64,000 nt of DNA from Glycomyces niveus (GCF_017592475.1 NZ_JAGFNP010000006.1:6995-70994); one strand, 5' to 3'. Numbered from the stretch's first letter, positions 16,545 through 25,082 are shown. Notes: generated by a model not told the origin, from the sequence alone. Numbers and translations are program-made.

Positions 16545-18143
16545 ATGGCGCAGATGCGCTCCCGCCGCGAACAGGTGGAGGCCCACAAGTTCATCACCTC
16601 GCGCATGAACCAGGCGCTGGTGGTGGCCAACCCCGACTCGATCGAGCGTCCGCTGCGGCGCATCGGCGTCTCGATCTTCGCTTCGGTGATGGTGCTGGCG
16701 CTGATCTTCGGCGGCTTCGCGATCGCGACCCTGTTCGGCAAGGGCAACGCGGAGCCGGTCGTGGGCAACATCATCACGATCAAGGGCTCCAACGCCGTCT
16801 ACGTGTACATCACGCAGGACGGCAAGGACGAGACGCCGGAGAACCAGGCCCGGCTCTGGCAGGTCACGAACTACACGTCGGCCCTGCTGCTCGCCAAGCC
16901 CGGTTCGTCAGGCATGCCGGAGGTGCAGGACCTCAAGCCGGCATCGCTCAAGGACACGCCGCGCGGCTCGTTCACCATCGGCATCCAGGGGATCCCCTCG
17001 CAGCCGCCGGACAAGAGCGAGCTGCTGAAGAAGGACGTCAACTGGAACACGTGCTCGATGTCGCGGGTCGAGGGCGGCACGGCCGAGTTCCAGCTGACGC
17101 AGCTCGTCGTCGCCGATCTGCCGGACCCGGAGGCGTGGCTCGGCGACGACAAGTGGGTGCTGGCGCAGACCGCGCCGAAACCGGGCAGCGACGCTCCGCC
17201 CAAGTACTACCTGCTGTGGAACGGCGGACGGTACGAGATCGGCGACGAGGAGACCGCCACGAGCATCATCAGCAGCCTCAACCTTCCGGTCGCGGACGCG
17301 GTGATGCTGAACGAGAGCATGCTCAACACGATCCCGCCGATCGCGCCGATCTGGCCCGACCCGAGGTCCGAGTTCGGCGACGCCTCCGAGGTGCCCGCCG
17401 TCGGCGGCGGCACGGTCACCTACGGTGCCCCGGTGCGGGCCGCCGGCGAGCAGTACGTGCTCCTGAACGAGAACGGCGTCGACGCCTTCGCGCCGATCTC
17501 CGACACCATGTTCAAACTGCTCCAATCGCAGGTCGCCACCGAGCAGGAGGTCGAGCCCACCACGGTCTCGACCGTCGGTAACCAGGCCGTGTTCGAGCCC
17601 AAGACCTACCCGAAGGAGGACTTGAGCGAGAGCCTGTGGACCACCGACGCGCGCCGCCCGGCCGTGTGCGCGGTGTACGACCCGGCGAATCAGGACACCG
17701 AGTCGACGAAGATCCAGGTCGCCTTGTACGAGACGGCGCCGGACACGCTCACCGAGAACGCGAAGTCGGTCGAGGTCGACGACAACGGCGAGATCTTCTC
17801 GACCATCGACAACCTCCAGGCGCAGACGATCCTCCCGCAGGGCACGGCGACGCTGATCGACAAGCGCACCGACCAGGGCGCGACGGTTTCCGGTTTCACG
17901 TTCATGGTCAGCGACCAGGGCATCGCCCACGGCATCGTCGACGACGGGCCGACGGACACGACGCAGAACGCGCTCGGCTACGGCGGCGTCAAGCCGGTCT
18001 CGGTGCCGGACACGATGGTCGTCCTGATCCCGGAGGGCCCTGAGCTCGACCCGTACGAGGCCCGGAAACAGATGCTGCCCAACATCGAAGACGTGCCGGT
18101 CTACGAGACCGAGCCCGAAGAGGGCGCCGAGGGCGGCGGCTGA
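16545..18143 (+). CDS. eccB: Type VII secretion protein EccB
   Basis: This 532-aa protein begins with the family hallmark MAQMRSRREQVEAHKF. A single membrane helix (about residues 41-64, GVSIFASVMVLALIFGGF) follows, then a large extracytoplasmic domain made of repeated modules with two central cysteines, Cys in WNTCSMSR and Cys in RPAVCAVYD, likely disulfide-bonded. EccB forms the periplasmic assembly of the ESX core complex and may hydrolyse ATP in some systems. It is the second gene after eccD and ends before a strong hairpin. The C-terminal tail is acidic (TEPEEGAEGGG). Confidence 0.94.
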   Translation: MAQMRSRREQVEAHKFITSRMNQALVVANPDSIERPLRRIGVSIFASVMVLALIFGGFAIATLFGKGNAEPVVGNIITIKGSNAVYVYITQDGKDETPENQARLWQVTNYTSALLLAKPGSSGMPEVQDLKPASLKDTPRGSFTIGIQGIPSQPPDKSELLKKDVNWNTCSMSRVEGGTAEFQLTQLVVADLPDPEAWLGDDKWVLAQTAPKPGSDAPPKYYLLWNGGRYEIGDEETATSIISSLNLPVADAVMLNESMLNTIPPIAPIWPDPRSEFGDASEVPAVGGGTVTYGAPVRAAGEQYVLLNENGVDAFAPISDTMFKLLQSQVATEQEVEPTTVSTVGNQAVFEPKTYPKEDLSESLWTTDARRPAVCAVYDPANQDTESTKIQVALYETAPDTLTENAKSVEVDDNGEIFSTIDNLQAQTILPQGTATLIDKRTDQGATVSGFTFMVSDQGIAHGIVDDGPTDTTQNALGYGGVKPVSVPDTMVVLIPEGPELDPYEARKQMLPNIEDVPVYETEPEEGAEGGG

Positions 18144-18160
18144 AACCGTTGGAAGCGTTG

Positions 18161-18193
18161 ACGACGCCGGGGCCTGGACGGTCCCGGCGTCGT
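18161..18193 (+). terminator. Terminator after eccB
   Basis: An 11-bp perfect stem (ACGACGCCGGG and its complement) with an 11-nt loop starts 17 bp after the eccB stop, followed by TCGTCTG. It probably closes the eccDB operon. Confidence 0.6.
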
Positions 18194-18284
18194 TCGTCTG
18201 AGCGGCCAGTTCGGAGGGAGGTGGGTGTGGCGCGAGCGTGTTAACCTGGCGCAACCCACTCCCGACAATCCAAGGAATCGCGTC

Positions 18285-19073
18285 ATGGCCTACCCGCCCC
18301 AGCAGCCGGGGTTCGACCCGAACCAGCAACAGCCCCAGTACGGCCAGCAGCCGGGGTACGGACAGCAGCCGCCGCAGCAGCCCGGTTACGGTGTCCCGCA
18401 GCAGCCCGGCTACGGCCAGGCGCCGCAGCAGCCGGGATACGGCGTGCCGCCGCAGCAGCCGGGATACGGGCAGACCCCGCAGGCCGGGTACGGCCAGCAG
18501 CCCGGTTACGGTGCGCCGCAGCAACAGCCCGGTTTCGGGAGCCCGCTGCCCCCGGCCCCGAAGAAGTCGAAGACCGGCCTGATCGTCGGCATCGGCGCCG
18601 GTGCGCTCGTGGTGATCGTCGCGATCGTCCTGCTCATCGCCAACCCGTTCGGTGGCGGCGGCCCGTCCAAGTCCGACTCCCCTGAGGACGTCGCCAAGGA
18701 CTACCTTGACCTGCAGGTCGACATCGTCACCTCCGGCGACTTGACCGACATCCAGGGCATGGCCGACAAGCTGAGCCCGTACATGTGCGCCGAGATGGTC
18801 GAGGAGATGGAAGCCGGCCTCGACGACGCCGACATGAGCGAAGAAGACATGGCCGAGTACCAGGACATGATGGCCGAGGCCGAGATCGATGTCTCGTACG
18901 AGACCGGTGAGGCCACCGTCGACGGCGACAAGGCGACCGTGCCGGTAACGGTCACCGGCACGGCGAACATCCCCGAGATGGGCGAGATGCCGCTCGACGA
19001 CGAGTACGAACTCGAACTGGTCAAGGAAGAAGGCGCCTGGAAGGTCTGCGGCGACAGCAGCAGCCTCATCTAG
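18285..19073 (+). CDS. Pro/Gln-rich single-pass membrane protein with DUF4878-like outer domain
   Basis: This 262-aa protein starts with about 90 cytosolic residues built of PQQPGYGQ-type repeats. One membrane helix follows (residues 98-119, GLIVGIGAGALVVIVAIVLL), then an acidic outer domain of about 140 residues. The outer domain (DSPEDVAKDYLDLQVDI at its start, WKVCGD near its end, plus PYMCAEM giving a possible disulfide) resembles DUF4878/lumazine-fold lipoprotein-like domains seen in actinobacterial membrane proteins. Its N-terminal repeats resemble the tail of mycosin 2 and the head of the 572-aa protein, so a shared cytosolic interaction at the secretion complex is possible. I took the ATG at 18285, with CAAGGAA upstream. 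Confidence 0.8.
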   Translation: MAYPPQQPGFDPNQQQPQYGQQPGYGQQPPQQPGYGVPQQPGYGQAPQQPGYGVPPQQPGYGQTPQAGYGQQPGYGAPQQQPGFGSPLPPAPKKSKTGLIVGIGAGALVVIVAIVLLIANPFGGGGPSKSDSPEDVAKDYLDLQVDIVTSGDLTDIQGMADKLSPYMCAEMVEEMEAGLDDADMSEEDMAEYQDMMAEAEIDVSYETGEATVDGDKATVPVTVTGTANIPEMGEMPLDDEYELELVKEEGAWKVCGDSSSLI

Positions 19074-19082
19074 CGGGACCGT

Positions 19083-19118
19083 CGAAGGGCCCCACCGGGA
19101 TTCCGGTGGGGCCCTTCG
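19083..19118. terminator. Bidirectional terminator between convergent genes
   Basis: A perfect 16-bp stem (CGAAGGGCCCCACCGG and its complement) with a GATT loop lies between the rightward membrane protein gene and the leftward SGNH hydrolase gene. It is followed by GTTTTG rightward. Confidence 0.8.
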
Positions 19119-19128
19119 GTTTTGCGCG

Positions 19129-19926
19129 TCAGACGAGGTCGTTGAGGAGCTCGTAGTAGCCGTCCTTCTGGCCGGCCTTGTTGGGGTGGTAGGACTCGGC
19201 GATGGGGTAGGAGATGCCGTTGATCCATTCGGTGTCGTCGCAGACGGCGTGGTCGTCGAAGGCGGCGCGCACGTCGGCGTACTGGAAGCCGTGGCTGAGG
19301 GCCGCGGTGCCGATGACGTCGCCGAGGAGGTCGGCGGCGTCGTTGAGGGCGGCCTGCTCGCCGGGGCTGATGCGGGTGATGGCGTTGCACTCCTCGCCGT
19401 TGAACAGGAGCGGATAGCCGAGGACGATCACCTCGGCGTTCGGGGCGGCGTCCTCGATCGCGTTGTAGACGGCATGGAGCTTGGCGGGCAGCTGGTCGCG
19501 GACGAAGGCCTCGGCCGCGTCGATCTCCTTCCAGCAGGTCCACGGGTAGGGGTACGCGCACTTCTGGACGACGCCGGTCCATCCGGTGTCGTTGCCGCCG
19601 ATCGTGATCGTGACGAGGTCGGTACTGGCGGAGAGGCCGCCGAGCTGGTTGGCGAGGACGTCGCCGGTCTTCGCGCCCGAGCAGGCCGCGAAGGTGAGGT
19701 CGGCGCCGATGGCGTCGGCGAGGAGCGAGGGGTAGGCCGCGTCCGAACGGCGGCAGGAGGAGTCGTCGATGTAGTCGCGGGTGCCCACGCCGGAGGCGTA
19801 GGAGTCGCCGAGGGCGACGTACTCGACGGTCTGGGCTTGGGCGGCACCGCTGGTGAGGGCCGTGACGGATACGACGGCGGCGAGCAGCGCGCCCGCCATT
19901 GTGGAGATTCGTCGGGGGTGGGACAT
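19129..19926 (-). CDS. Secreted SGNH/GDSL-family hydrolase
   Basis: This 265-aa esterase or lipase has a signal peptide (residues 1-32, ending AAQAQ). The family blocks are GDSYASG with nucleophile Ser42, GGND in block III, and ESYHPN with the catalytic His247. Six cysteines (for example SSCRRS, FAACSGA, CAYPYPWTCW, EECNAI, HAVCDD) suggest three disulfides, as in streptomycete SGNH esterases. The substrate is probably a lipid or acyl ester outside the cell. It is transcribed toward the secretion locus but ends at a strong bidirectional terminator. A TTGTC-N8-GACAA inverted repeat lies about 90 bp upstream. Confidence 0.9.
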   Translation of the reverse strand: MSHPRRISTMAGALLAAVVSVTALTSGAAQAQTVEYVALGDSYASGVGTRDYIDDSSCRRSDAAYPSLLADAIGADLTFAACSGAKTGDVLANQLGGLSASTDLVTITIGGNDTGWTGVVQKCAYPYPWTCWKEIDAAEAFVRDQLPAKLHAVYNAIEDAAPNAEVIVLGYPLLFNGEECNAITRISPGEQAALNDAADLLGDVIGTAALSHGFQYADVRAAFDDHAVCDDTEWINGISYPIAESYHPNKAGQKDGYYELLNDLV

Positions 19927-20011
19927 TTTGGGCTCCGTCTCGAATTTTGTCCGGAATCGGGGCCCTATTTATATAGGTTTCGTAACGGACGGTCCACCAA
20001 CGGACCGTGAA

Positions 20012-20029
20012 TTGTCAGGATATTGACAA
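20012..20029. promoter_or_regulatory. Inverted repeat TTGTC-N8-GACAA upstream of the SGNH gene
   Basis: The half-sites TTGTC (20012-20016) and GACAA (20025-20029) form an imperfectly spaced version of the TTGTCGACAA palindrome found in the GntR-ehuB divergent region. It lies between the GntR stop and the SGNH start. Binding by the neighbouring GntR protein is a guess. Confidence 0.3.
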
Positions 20030-20079
20030 ACATCGTTCCCGCTTGCGCGGCAAAGGGTTCCGGCGGCGAGAAAGCGGAG

Positions 20080-20883
20080 CTAGATGCCCTCGGGGAGGTC
20101 GAGGCGGTCGAGCGGCTGCGGCTCGTCCGGGGTCTCGGCTAGGAGCCGGTCGGCGTCGTCCTCTTTGGCCGCCTCGGGCTCGGCGAGCAGGCGGCGGACC
20201 TCGGCGTCGAGGTGGGCGCACATCAGCGCCTCGAACCGGGCGGCGTCCTCGGCGGCCAGCGCGTCGACGAACGCGGCGTGCTCGGGGACGAGGTCGACGG
20301 CGACTTCGAAGTGCTCGTACATGGAGAAGGTGCACAGCCGGGTCTCGATGAGGAGCGTGGCCATCATGCGCGCCAGGCGGATCGAGCCGCCCCAGGCGGC
20401 GAGGCCGCGGTGGAAGTCGAGGTAGGCGTCGCCGAGGGCGCGGGCGTCGTCCTTCTTGAGGGCGCGCTGCATGCGCTTGACCTCGGTGCCGAGTTCGGCG
20501 AGGACGGTCTTGCGCTCGGCGAGGGGGCGGGCGAGGATGCGGCGGCCGAGTTCGGGTTCGATGCGGGCGCGGAGCCAGTGGATGTCGCGGACGTCTTCGG
20601 GGGTCATGGTGCGCACGGCGAGGCCGCGGCGGCGCGGGATGACGAGGAGGCCTTCGGCGGTGAGGCGCTGCATGGCCTCGCGGAGGGGGCCGCGGCTGAC
20701 GCCGAGCTGGTAGGCGAGTTCGGCTTCGCCGAGGGCGGCCCCGGGCGGGAGGGACCCGTCCACGACCGCTTCGCGGAGCCGGTCGGCGATGAGGTCCACC
20801 GTCGAGGTGCGTCGCACCGGGGCGAGGCGCCCCACCTGGCGGGCTCCGGTGAGCCCGCTCAATCCGCTGCTGCGATCAGACAC
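20080..20883 (-). CDS. GntR-family regulator, FadR/FCD subgroup
   Basis: This 267-aa protein has an N-terminal winged helix (about residues 30-93, with AELAYQLGVSRGPLREAMQRL as recognition region) and a C-terminal all-helical FCD ligand domain containing the metal-site type residues Asp/His in YLDFHRGL and EHAAFVDAL. FCD regulators usually repress adjacent catabolic or transport genes and are released by a small acid or amino acid ligand. It is divergent from ehuBCDA across 203 bp, where a TTGTCGACAA palindrome overlaps a candidate -10 box. It probably controls that transporter and itself. The start is GTG at 20883. The acidic C-terminal tail (EAAKEDDADRLLAETPDEP) extends past the domain. Confidence 0.88.
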   Translation of the reverse strand: MSDRSSGLSGLTGARQVGRLAPVRRTSTVDLIADRLREAVVDGSLPPGAALGEAELAYQLGVSRGPLREAMQRLTAEGLLVIPRRRGLAVRTMTPEDVRDIHWLRARIEPELGRRILARPLAERKTVLAELGTEVKRMQRALKKDDARALGDAYLDFHRGLAAWGGSIRLARMMATLLIETRLCTFSMYEHFEVAVDLVPEHAAFVDALAAEDAARFEALMCAHLDAEVRRLLAEPEAAKEDDADRLLAETPDEPQPLDRLDLPEGI

Positions 20884-20990
20884 GTCTGCCTGCTCCCCCT
20901 CTGTCGCTTCTGGGCAGCATCTTAGCGCTGCCGGTACATCACGTTCCGGTGCAAGCTCCGGTTGCGTCCCCCGTCAACATGCTTGCTTTT

Positions 20991-21025
20991 TTGTTATCGA
21001 ACGTCGATCATCGTATTGTCGACAA
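20991..21025 (+). promoter_or_regulatory. Candidate ehuB promoter with overlapping GntR operator
   Basis: A -35-like TTGTTA (20991-20996) is followed after 17 bp by TATTGT (21014-21019). The perfect palindrome TTGTCGACAA (21016-21025) overlaps the -10 box and the expected transcript start. TTGT-N2-ACAA fits FadR/FCD operator shape. Repression by the divergent GntR protein is inferred. Confidence 0.5.
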
Positions 21026-21086
21026 ACTTACAATAGAACGTTAGTCTCGGCCACGTACCCGACCCCCGAACCAGGAGGCGACCACC

Positions 21087-21989
21087 GTGTCGAACCATCT
21101 GCACCTCAACCGCCGCCATATCCTCGGCGGGGCGACCGCCGGAGCGGCGGCCCTCGCGCTGGCGGCCTGCTCCCGCACCGACCAGGGCGGCGACGGCGGG
21201 CTGCTCAAGCAGGCCCAGGACGGCGGCACCCTCCGCATCGCCTACGCGGACGAGGCCCCGTACGCCTACACCGCCGAGGACGGCTCGGTCACCGGCCAGT
21301 CCGTGGACGTGCAGCTGTACCTGCTCGACAAGCTCGGCATCAAGGCCGACCAGGTCGAGTGGAAGCTCACCGAATGGGAATCGCTCATCACCGGCCTGGG
21401 CACCAACCACGACATGGTCGTGGCCGGCATGTACGTCACCCCCGAGCGCTGCGAGGCCGTCGCGTTCGCCAACCCCGACTACGTGATGCCCGACGCGCTC
21501 ATGGTCCCGGCCGGGAACCCCGGCGGCTACACCGACTTCAACGCGATGGCCGAGACCGACGGCGTCGTGGGCGTCATGAACGGCACCTCCGAGCAGGAGG
21601 TCGCCGACCAGATCTTCGCCGCCGAACAGATCAACGTTCAGGCGAACCTCGACTCGCTCGTCCTGGAGCTCAAGGCCGGCCGGTGCGACGCGATCGGCCT
21701 CACCTCCGCGAACCTCAAGCTCAAGGCCGAGGGCGACGCCGAGGTCGAGGTCACCGACGGCTTCTGGCTCATCGACCCCGAGACCGGCGAGGAGATCATC
21801 GGCGCGGGCGCGGCCGTGTTCCAGCCGAAGGACTCGGACTTCCGCGACGCGGTCAACGGCGAGCTCGAGACGCTCCTGGCCGACACCGCGAAGTGGGAGG
21901 AGCTGGTCGCGCCCTACCAGTTCACGGTCGAGGAGAACCACCCCGAAGGCCTCACCGCCGAAGACCTCTGCCCGGACACCTACCAGTAG
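21087..21989 (+). CDS. ehuB: Ectoine/hydroxyectoine-type ABC transporter substrate-binding protein
   Basis: This 300-aa lipoprotein begins with a Tat-like NRRHILGG motif and a lipobox ending at Cys28 (LALAAC). A bacterial family 3 solute-binding fold follows. The segment MYVTPERCEAVAFANPDY is typical of EhuB, the receptor for ectoine and hydroxyectoine. The gene order binding protein, two permeases, ATPase matches actinobacterial ehu operons. The start is GTG at 21087 with AGGAGG upstream. The substrate is assigned by family resemblance and is not certain; other polar amino acids remain possible. It is probably repressed by the divergent GntR/FCD regulator. Confidence 0.8.
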   Translation: MSNHLHLNRRHILGGATAGAAALALAACSRTDQGGDGGLLKQAQDGGTLRIAYADEAPYAYTAEDGSVTGQSVDVQLYLLDKLGIKADQVEWKLTEWESLITGLGTNHDMVVAGMYVTPERCEAVAFANPDYVMPDALMVPAGNPGGYTDFNAMAETDGVVGVMNGTSEQEVADQIFAAEQINVQANLDSLVLELKAGRCDAIGLTSANLKLKAEGDAEVEVTDGFWLIDPETGEEIIGAGAAVFQPKDSDFRDAVNGELETLLADTAKWEELVAPYQFTVEENHPEGLTAEDLCPDTYQ

Positions 21990-21998
21990 GGGGACCCC

Positions 21999-22721
21999 AT
22001 GGACCTCCAAGCGGTCGTCGACTCGCTGCCCCGGTACGGGGAGCCGCTGCTGACCACCATCGTCGTGACCGTCGCCTCCGCGGCGTTCGCACTCGTCGTG
22101 GCATTCGCGCTGGGCCTGATGACGAGTTCGAAGCACCTCGCGATCCGCACCCCAGCCCGCGCCTTCGTCGAGTTCATCCGCGGCTCGTCCGCGGTGGTCC
22201 AGCTGTTCTGGTTCGCGTTCGCGATGCCGGTTCTGCTGGGCATCCAGTTCGACTACCTCATCGCGGCCGGCATCATCGCGCTCGGCCTCAACTACGGCGC
22301 CTACAGCTCCGAAGTGGTGCGCGGCGCCATCGCCGCCGTCCCCAAGGGCCAGCTCGAGGCCGCGACGGCGCTCAACCTCACGCCCCTGCAGAAGATGCGC
22401 CTCGTCGTACTCCCCCAGGCCTGGCCCGAGATGATCCCCTCGCTGTGCGCGTTCGCGATCATGCTGCTCAAGGCCAGCGCGCTCGTCTCGATCATCGGCG
22501 TCATGGACATCACCGCGCTGGCCGGGCTCATCGGCTCGCAGGCCGGGCAGGACCGGCTGGTGCACTACAGCGTCGTGCTCGTCATGTACTTCATCCTGGC
22601 CTGGCTGATCTGGACCGGAATGCGCGCGCTCGAGCGCAAGGCCAAGCGCGGCCTGGGCGTCGATGTCAAGCCGGTGAAGGGCCGACTGGCCCCCGAGGTC
22701 GCGGCGGGAGGCGTGCGCTGA
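21999..22721 (+). CDS. ehuC: Ectoine/hydroxyectoine-type ABC transporter permease
   Basis: This 240-aa HisM-type permease has about five membrane helices and the EAA-like loop GAIAAVPKGQLEAATALNL that docks the ATPase. It starts 9 bp after ehuB, with AGGGGGA ahead of the ATG, and its stop overlaps the next start (TGATG). It would form a heterodimeric channel with the next gene. The C-terminus is basic (RKAKRGLGVDVKPVKGR). Confidence 0.85.
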   Translation: MDLQAVVDSLPRYGEPLLTTIVVTVASAAFALVVAFALGLMTSSKHLAIRTPARAFVEFIRGSSAVVQLFWFAFAMPVLLGIQFDYLIAAGIIALGLNYGAYSSEVVRGAIAAVPKGQLEAATALNLTPLQKMRLVVLPQAWPEMIPSLCAFAIMLLKASALVSIIGVMDITALAGLIGSQAGQDRLVHYSVVLVMYFILAWLIWTGMRALERKAKRGLGVDVKPVKGRLAPEVAAGGVR

Positions 22722-23392
22722 TGCAGACCGGCTGGAGCAATGAGACCGCCCGGGAGATCTTCCCGGCCATGTGGGACGGGTTCATCGTGGTCCTCCAGGT
22801 CACCGTGGTGGCCGGGCTGATCGCGGTGCTGCTGGGGCTGCTGGTCGCCGTCGTCCAGCGGGTCGGGCACCCGGCGGCGGGCCGCACCGTGAACGCGGTC
22901 ATGCAGTTCGTCCGCAACACCCCGCTGCTGGTGCAGGTGCTGCTGGTGTGGACGGCGACGAGCCTGTACATCAACCCGGACTGGAGCGCCTTCGCGGTCG
23001 GCTCGGCGGTGCTGGGCGTGCACTATGCCTCTTATACGGCCGAGTCGTACCGGGCCGGGATCGAGGCGATCCCGGTCGGGCAGTGGGAGGCGGCGACCGC
23101 ACTGAGCCTGCCGACCCACCGGGTGTGGGGCGCGGTGATCCTGCCGCAGATGATGCGGCGCTCGACCGCGGCGGTGGCCAACTGGATCATCGCGATGTTC
23201 AAAGAGGTCCCCACCCTGTTCATCATCGGCGTGCTGGAGATGATCTCGCAGGCGCAGAAGTACCAAGGCCAGCACTACACCGGAGCCGTCGAGGGCTACA
23301 CCATCGCGGGGCTGCTGTTCCTGGCCGCCTCCTACCCGGTGGCGGTCGCGATGCGGCGATTGGAGAACCGTCTTGCAAAATCCCACTACTGA
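22721..23392 (+). CDS. ehuD: Ectoine/hydroxyectoine-type ABC transporter permease
   Basis: This 223-aa permease pairs with the upstream permease. It has about five helices, the conserved FVRNTPLLVQVLL segment of amino acid permeases, and the docking loop AGIEAIPVGQWEAATALSL. The ATG overlaps the ehuC stop by one base, giving translational coupling. Its last 20 bp overlap the start of the ATPase gene. Confidence 0.85.
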   Translation: MQTGWSNETAREIFPAMWDGFIVVLQVTVVAGLIAVLLGLLVAVVQRVGHPAAGRTVNAVMQFVRNTPLLVQVLLVWTATSLYINPDWSAFAVGSAVLGVHYASYTAESYRAGIEAIPVGQWEAATALSLPTHRVWGAVILPQMMRRSTAAVANWIIAMFKEVPTLFIIGVLEMISQAQKYQGQHYTGAVEGYTIAGLLFLAASYPVAVAMRRLENRLAKSHY

Positions 23393-24185
23393 CCACCCGA
23401 TCATCGAGTTCGACCGGGTGAACAAGTCCTTCGGGGACCTGCAGGTGCTGAACCGGCTGAGCTTCACGGTCGACCCGGGCGAGCGCGTGACGCTCATCGG
23501 GCCCTCGGGCTCGGGGAAGACCACGATCCTGCGGCTGCTCATGACGCTGGAGCACGTGACCCCGACGAAGGACCCGGCGGCCGACGGCGGCGTCATCCGG
23601 GTCGGGGGGCAGCCGCTGTCCCACATGGAGAAGGGCGGGAGGCTGGTGGTGGCGAACGAGCGCCACCTGCGGCAGGTGCGCAGGAGGATCGGCATGGTCT
23701 TCCAGTCGTTCAACCTGTTCCCGAACATGCGGGTGCTGCGCAACGTCACCGAGGCGCAGGTGCACACCCTCGGCCGCTCCAAGGACGAGGCCGAGGCGAA
23801 GGCCCGGGAGCTCCTGGACGTGGTGGGGCTCTCCGCCAAAGTGGACAGCTACCCGTCGCAGCTCTCGGGCGGCCAGCAGCAGCGGGTGGCGATCGCCCGG
23901 GCGCTGGCGATGGACCCGGACATCCTGCTGCTCGACGAGGTGACCAGCGCGCTCGACCCGGAGCTGGTGGCGGACGTGCTGGGGGTGCTGCGCGACGTGG
24001 CCGACACGACCAGCATCACGATGCTCATCGTCACGCACGAGATGGGGTTCGCGCGGGACGTCTCGAACCGGGTGATGATGTTCGACCGCGGCGTCATCGT
24101 CGAGGAGGGCGCCCCGGATGAAATCTTCTCCGATCCGCGAGAAGCGCGGACGCAGGACTTCCTCCGGGCCGTGCTCGCGGAGTAG
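23373..24185 (+). CDS. ehuA: Ectoine/hydroxyectoine-type ABC transporter ATP-binding protein
   Basis: This 270-aa ATPase has Walker A GPSGSGKT, signature LSGGQQQRVAIARAL, Walker B ILLLDEVTSALD and the switch His in VTHEMG. Between Walker A and the Q-loop it carries an insertion (GGQPLSHMEKGGRL...) of the kind I associate with EhuA proteins, and the ILRLLMTLE stretch also fits. It begins with TTG at 23373, inside the end of ehuD, with GGAG 7 bp upstream. It closes the operon before a strong terminator. Confidence 0.85.
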   Translation: MQNPTTDHPIIEFDRVNKSFGDLQVLNRLSFTVDPGERVTLIGPSGSGKTTILRLLMTLEHVTPTKDPAADGGVIRVGGQPLSHMEKGGRLVVANERHLRQVRRRIGMVFQSFNLFPNMRVLRNVTEAQVHTLGRSKDEAEAKARELLDVVGLSAKVDSYPSQLSGGQQQRVAIARALAMDPDILLLDEVTSALDPELVADVLGVLRDVADTTSITMLIVTHEMGFARDVSNRVMMFDRGVIVEEGAPDEIFSDPREARTQDFLRAVLAE

Positions 24186-24227
24186 ACTTGAGGTCTCCTC
24201 CATCCTTGGAGAGTGTTAGGGGTGTTC

Positions 24228-24274
24228 GAGGGGGGCGGCCATGAGGGGTTATCGGCCGCCCCCCTCTTCCTTTT
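24228..24274 (+). terminator. Terminator after ehuA
   Basis: A perfect 13-bp stem (GAGGGGGGCGGCC and its complement) with a 13-nt loop is followed by TTCCTTTT. It is a strong intrinsic terminator for the ehu operon. Confidence 0.8.
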
Positions 24275-24400
24275 CCCCCGGAATCCTCAGTGGACGGCAG
24301 CGCCGCCCGAGTCGGGCGCGGGTACGGCCCGGGCGCGTCGACGGCGGGTGGCAGAATCAGACACCGTGTCAGCACCAGCTCCCGTGCGAGAGGTAGTCCG

Positions 24401-25081
24401 ATGAACCTGTTCGGCAGGGGCGAGAGCCCGACCGAGGAGACCGTGGCCGTGATCGGCCTGGGCCGCTTCGGGTCGGCGGTCGCCGAGTCCCTGACGCGGC
24501 TCGGCCATGAAGTGCTCGCGATCGACGAGCGGCCCGAGATCGTGCAGCGCGCCTCCGAGACCCTCACGCACGTGGTGCAGGCCGACTCCACCGAGTCGAC
24601 CGTGCTCAACCAGCTGGGCATCGGCGAGTTCGACCACGTCGTGGTCGCCATCGGCACCGACATCGAGGCGAGCGTCCTCACCGTGCTGGCCTGCGAGGAG
24701 GTCGGGGTCCGCGAGATCTGGGCCAAGGCGATCAACGCCAAGCACGGCCAGATCCTCCACCGCACCGGTGCCCACCACGTGGTCTACCCCGAGGCGGCCA
24801 TGGGCGAGCGGGTCGCGCACCTGGTGAGCGGCAAGATGCTCGACTTCATCGAGTTCGACGACGGCTTCGCGATCGTCAAGACCAAGGCCCCGACCGAGGC
24901 CGTGGGCAAGACCCTCGGCGAGTCGCGGCTGCGCAGCAAGTACGGGGTCACCGTGGTCGGCGTCAAGCAGCCCGGCGAGGACTTCACGTACGCGACGTCC
25001 GACACCGTGATCGCCGAGGGGGACACGCTGATCGTCTCCGGGGCCACCACCAAGGTCGAGCACTTCGCGTCCACGACCTGA
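24401..25081 (+). CDS. ktrA: Potassium uptake regulatory subunit, RCK/TrkA family
   Basis: This 226-aa cytosolic protein has an N-terminal Rossmann RCK domain with VIGLGRFGSAVAESL (GxGxxG, nucleotide binding) and an acidic strand end at Asp37-Glu38. A C-terminal TrkA-C domain runs from about residue 145. KtrA forms an octameric ring that gates KtrB in response to ATP/ADP and c-di-AMP in known systems. The gene for the channel subunit starts 1 bp downstream. I chose ATG 24401 because the Rossmann fold begins soon after. Confidence 0.9.
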   Translation: MNLFGRGESPTEETVAVIGLGRFGSAVAESLTRLGHEVLAIDERPEIVQRASETLTHVVQADSTESTVLNQLGIGEFDHVVVAIGTDIEASVLTVLACEEVGVREIWAKAINAKHGQILHRTGAHHVVYPEAAMGERVAHLVSGKMLDFIEFDDGFAIVKTKAPTEAVGKTLGESRLRSKYGVTVVGVKQPGEDFTYATSDTVIAEGDTLIVSGATTKVEHFASTT

Positions 25082-25082
25082 C

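Noticed and set aside
20789..23392. An 867-codon rightward frame beginning in the GntR gene and running through ehuBCD
   Set aside because: Only its last 223 codons, in the ehuD frame, are real protein; the upstream part is out of frame with ehuB and ehuC.
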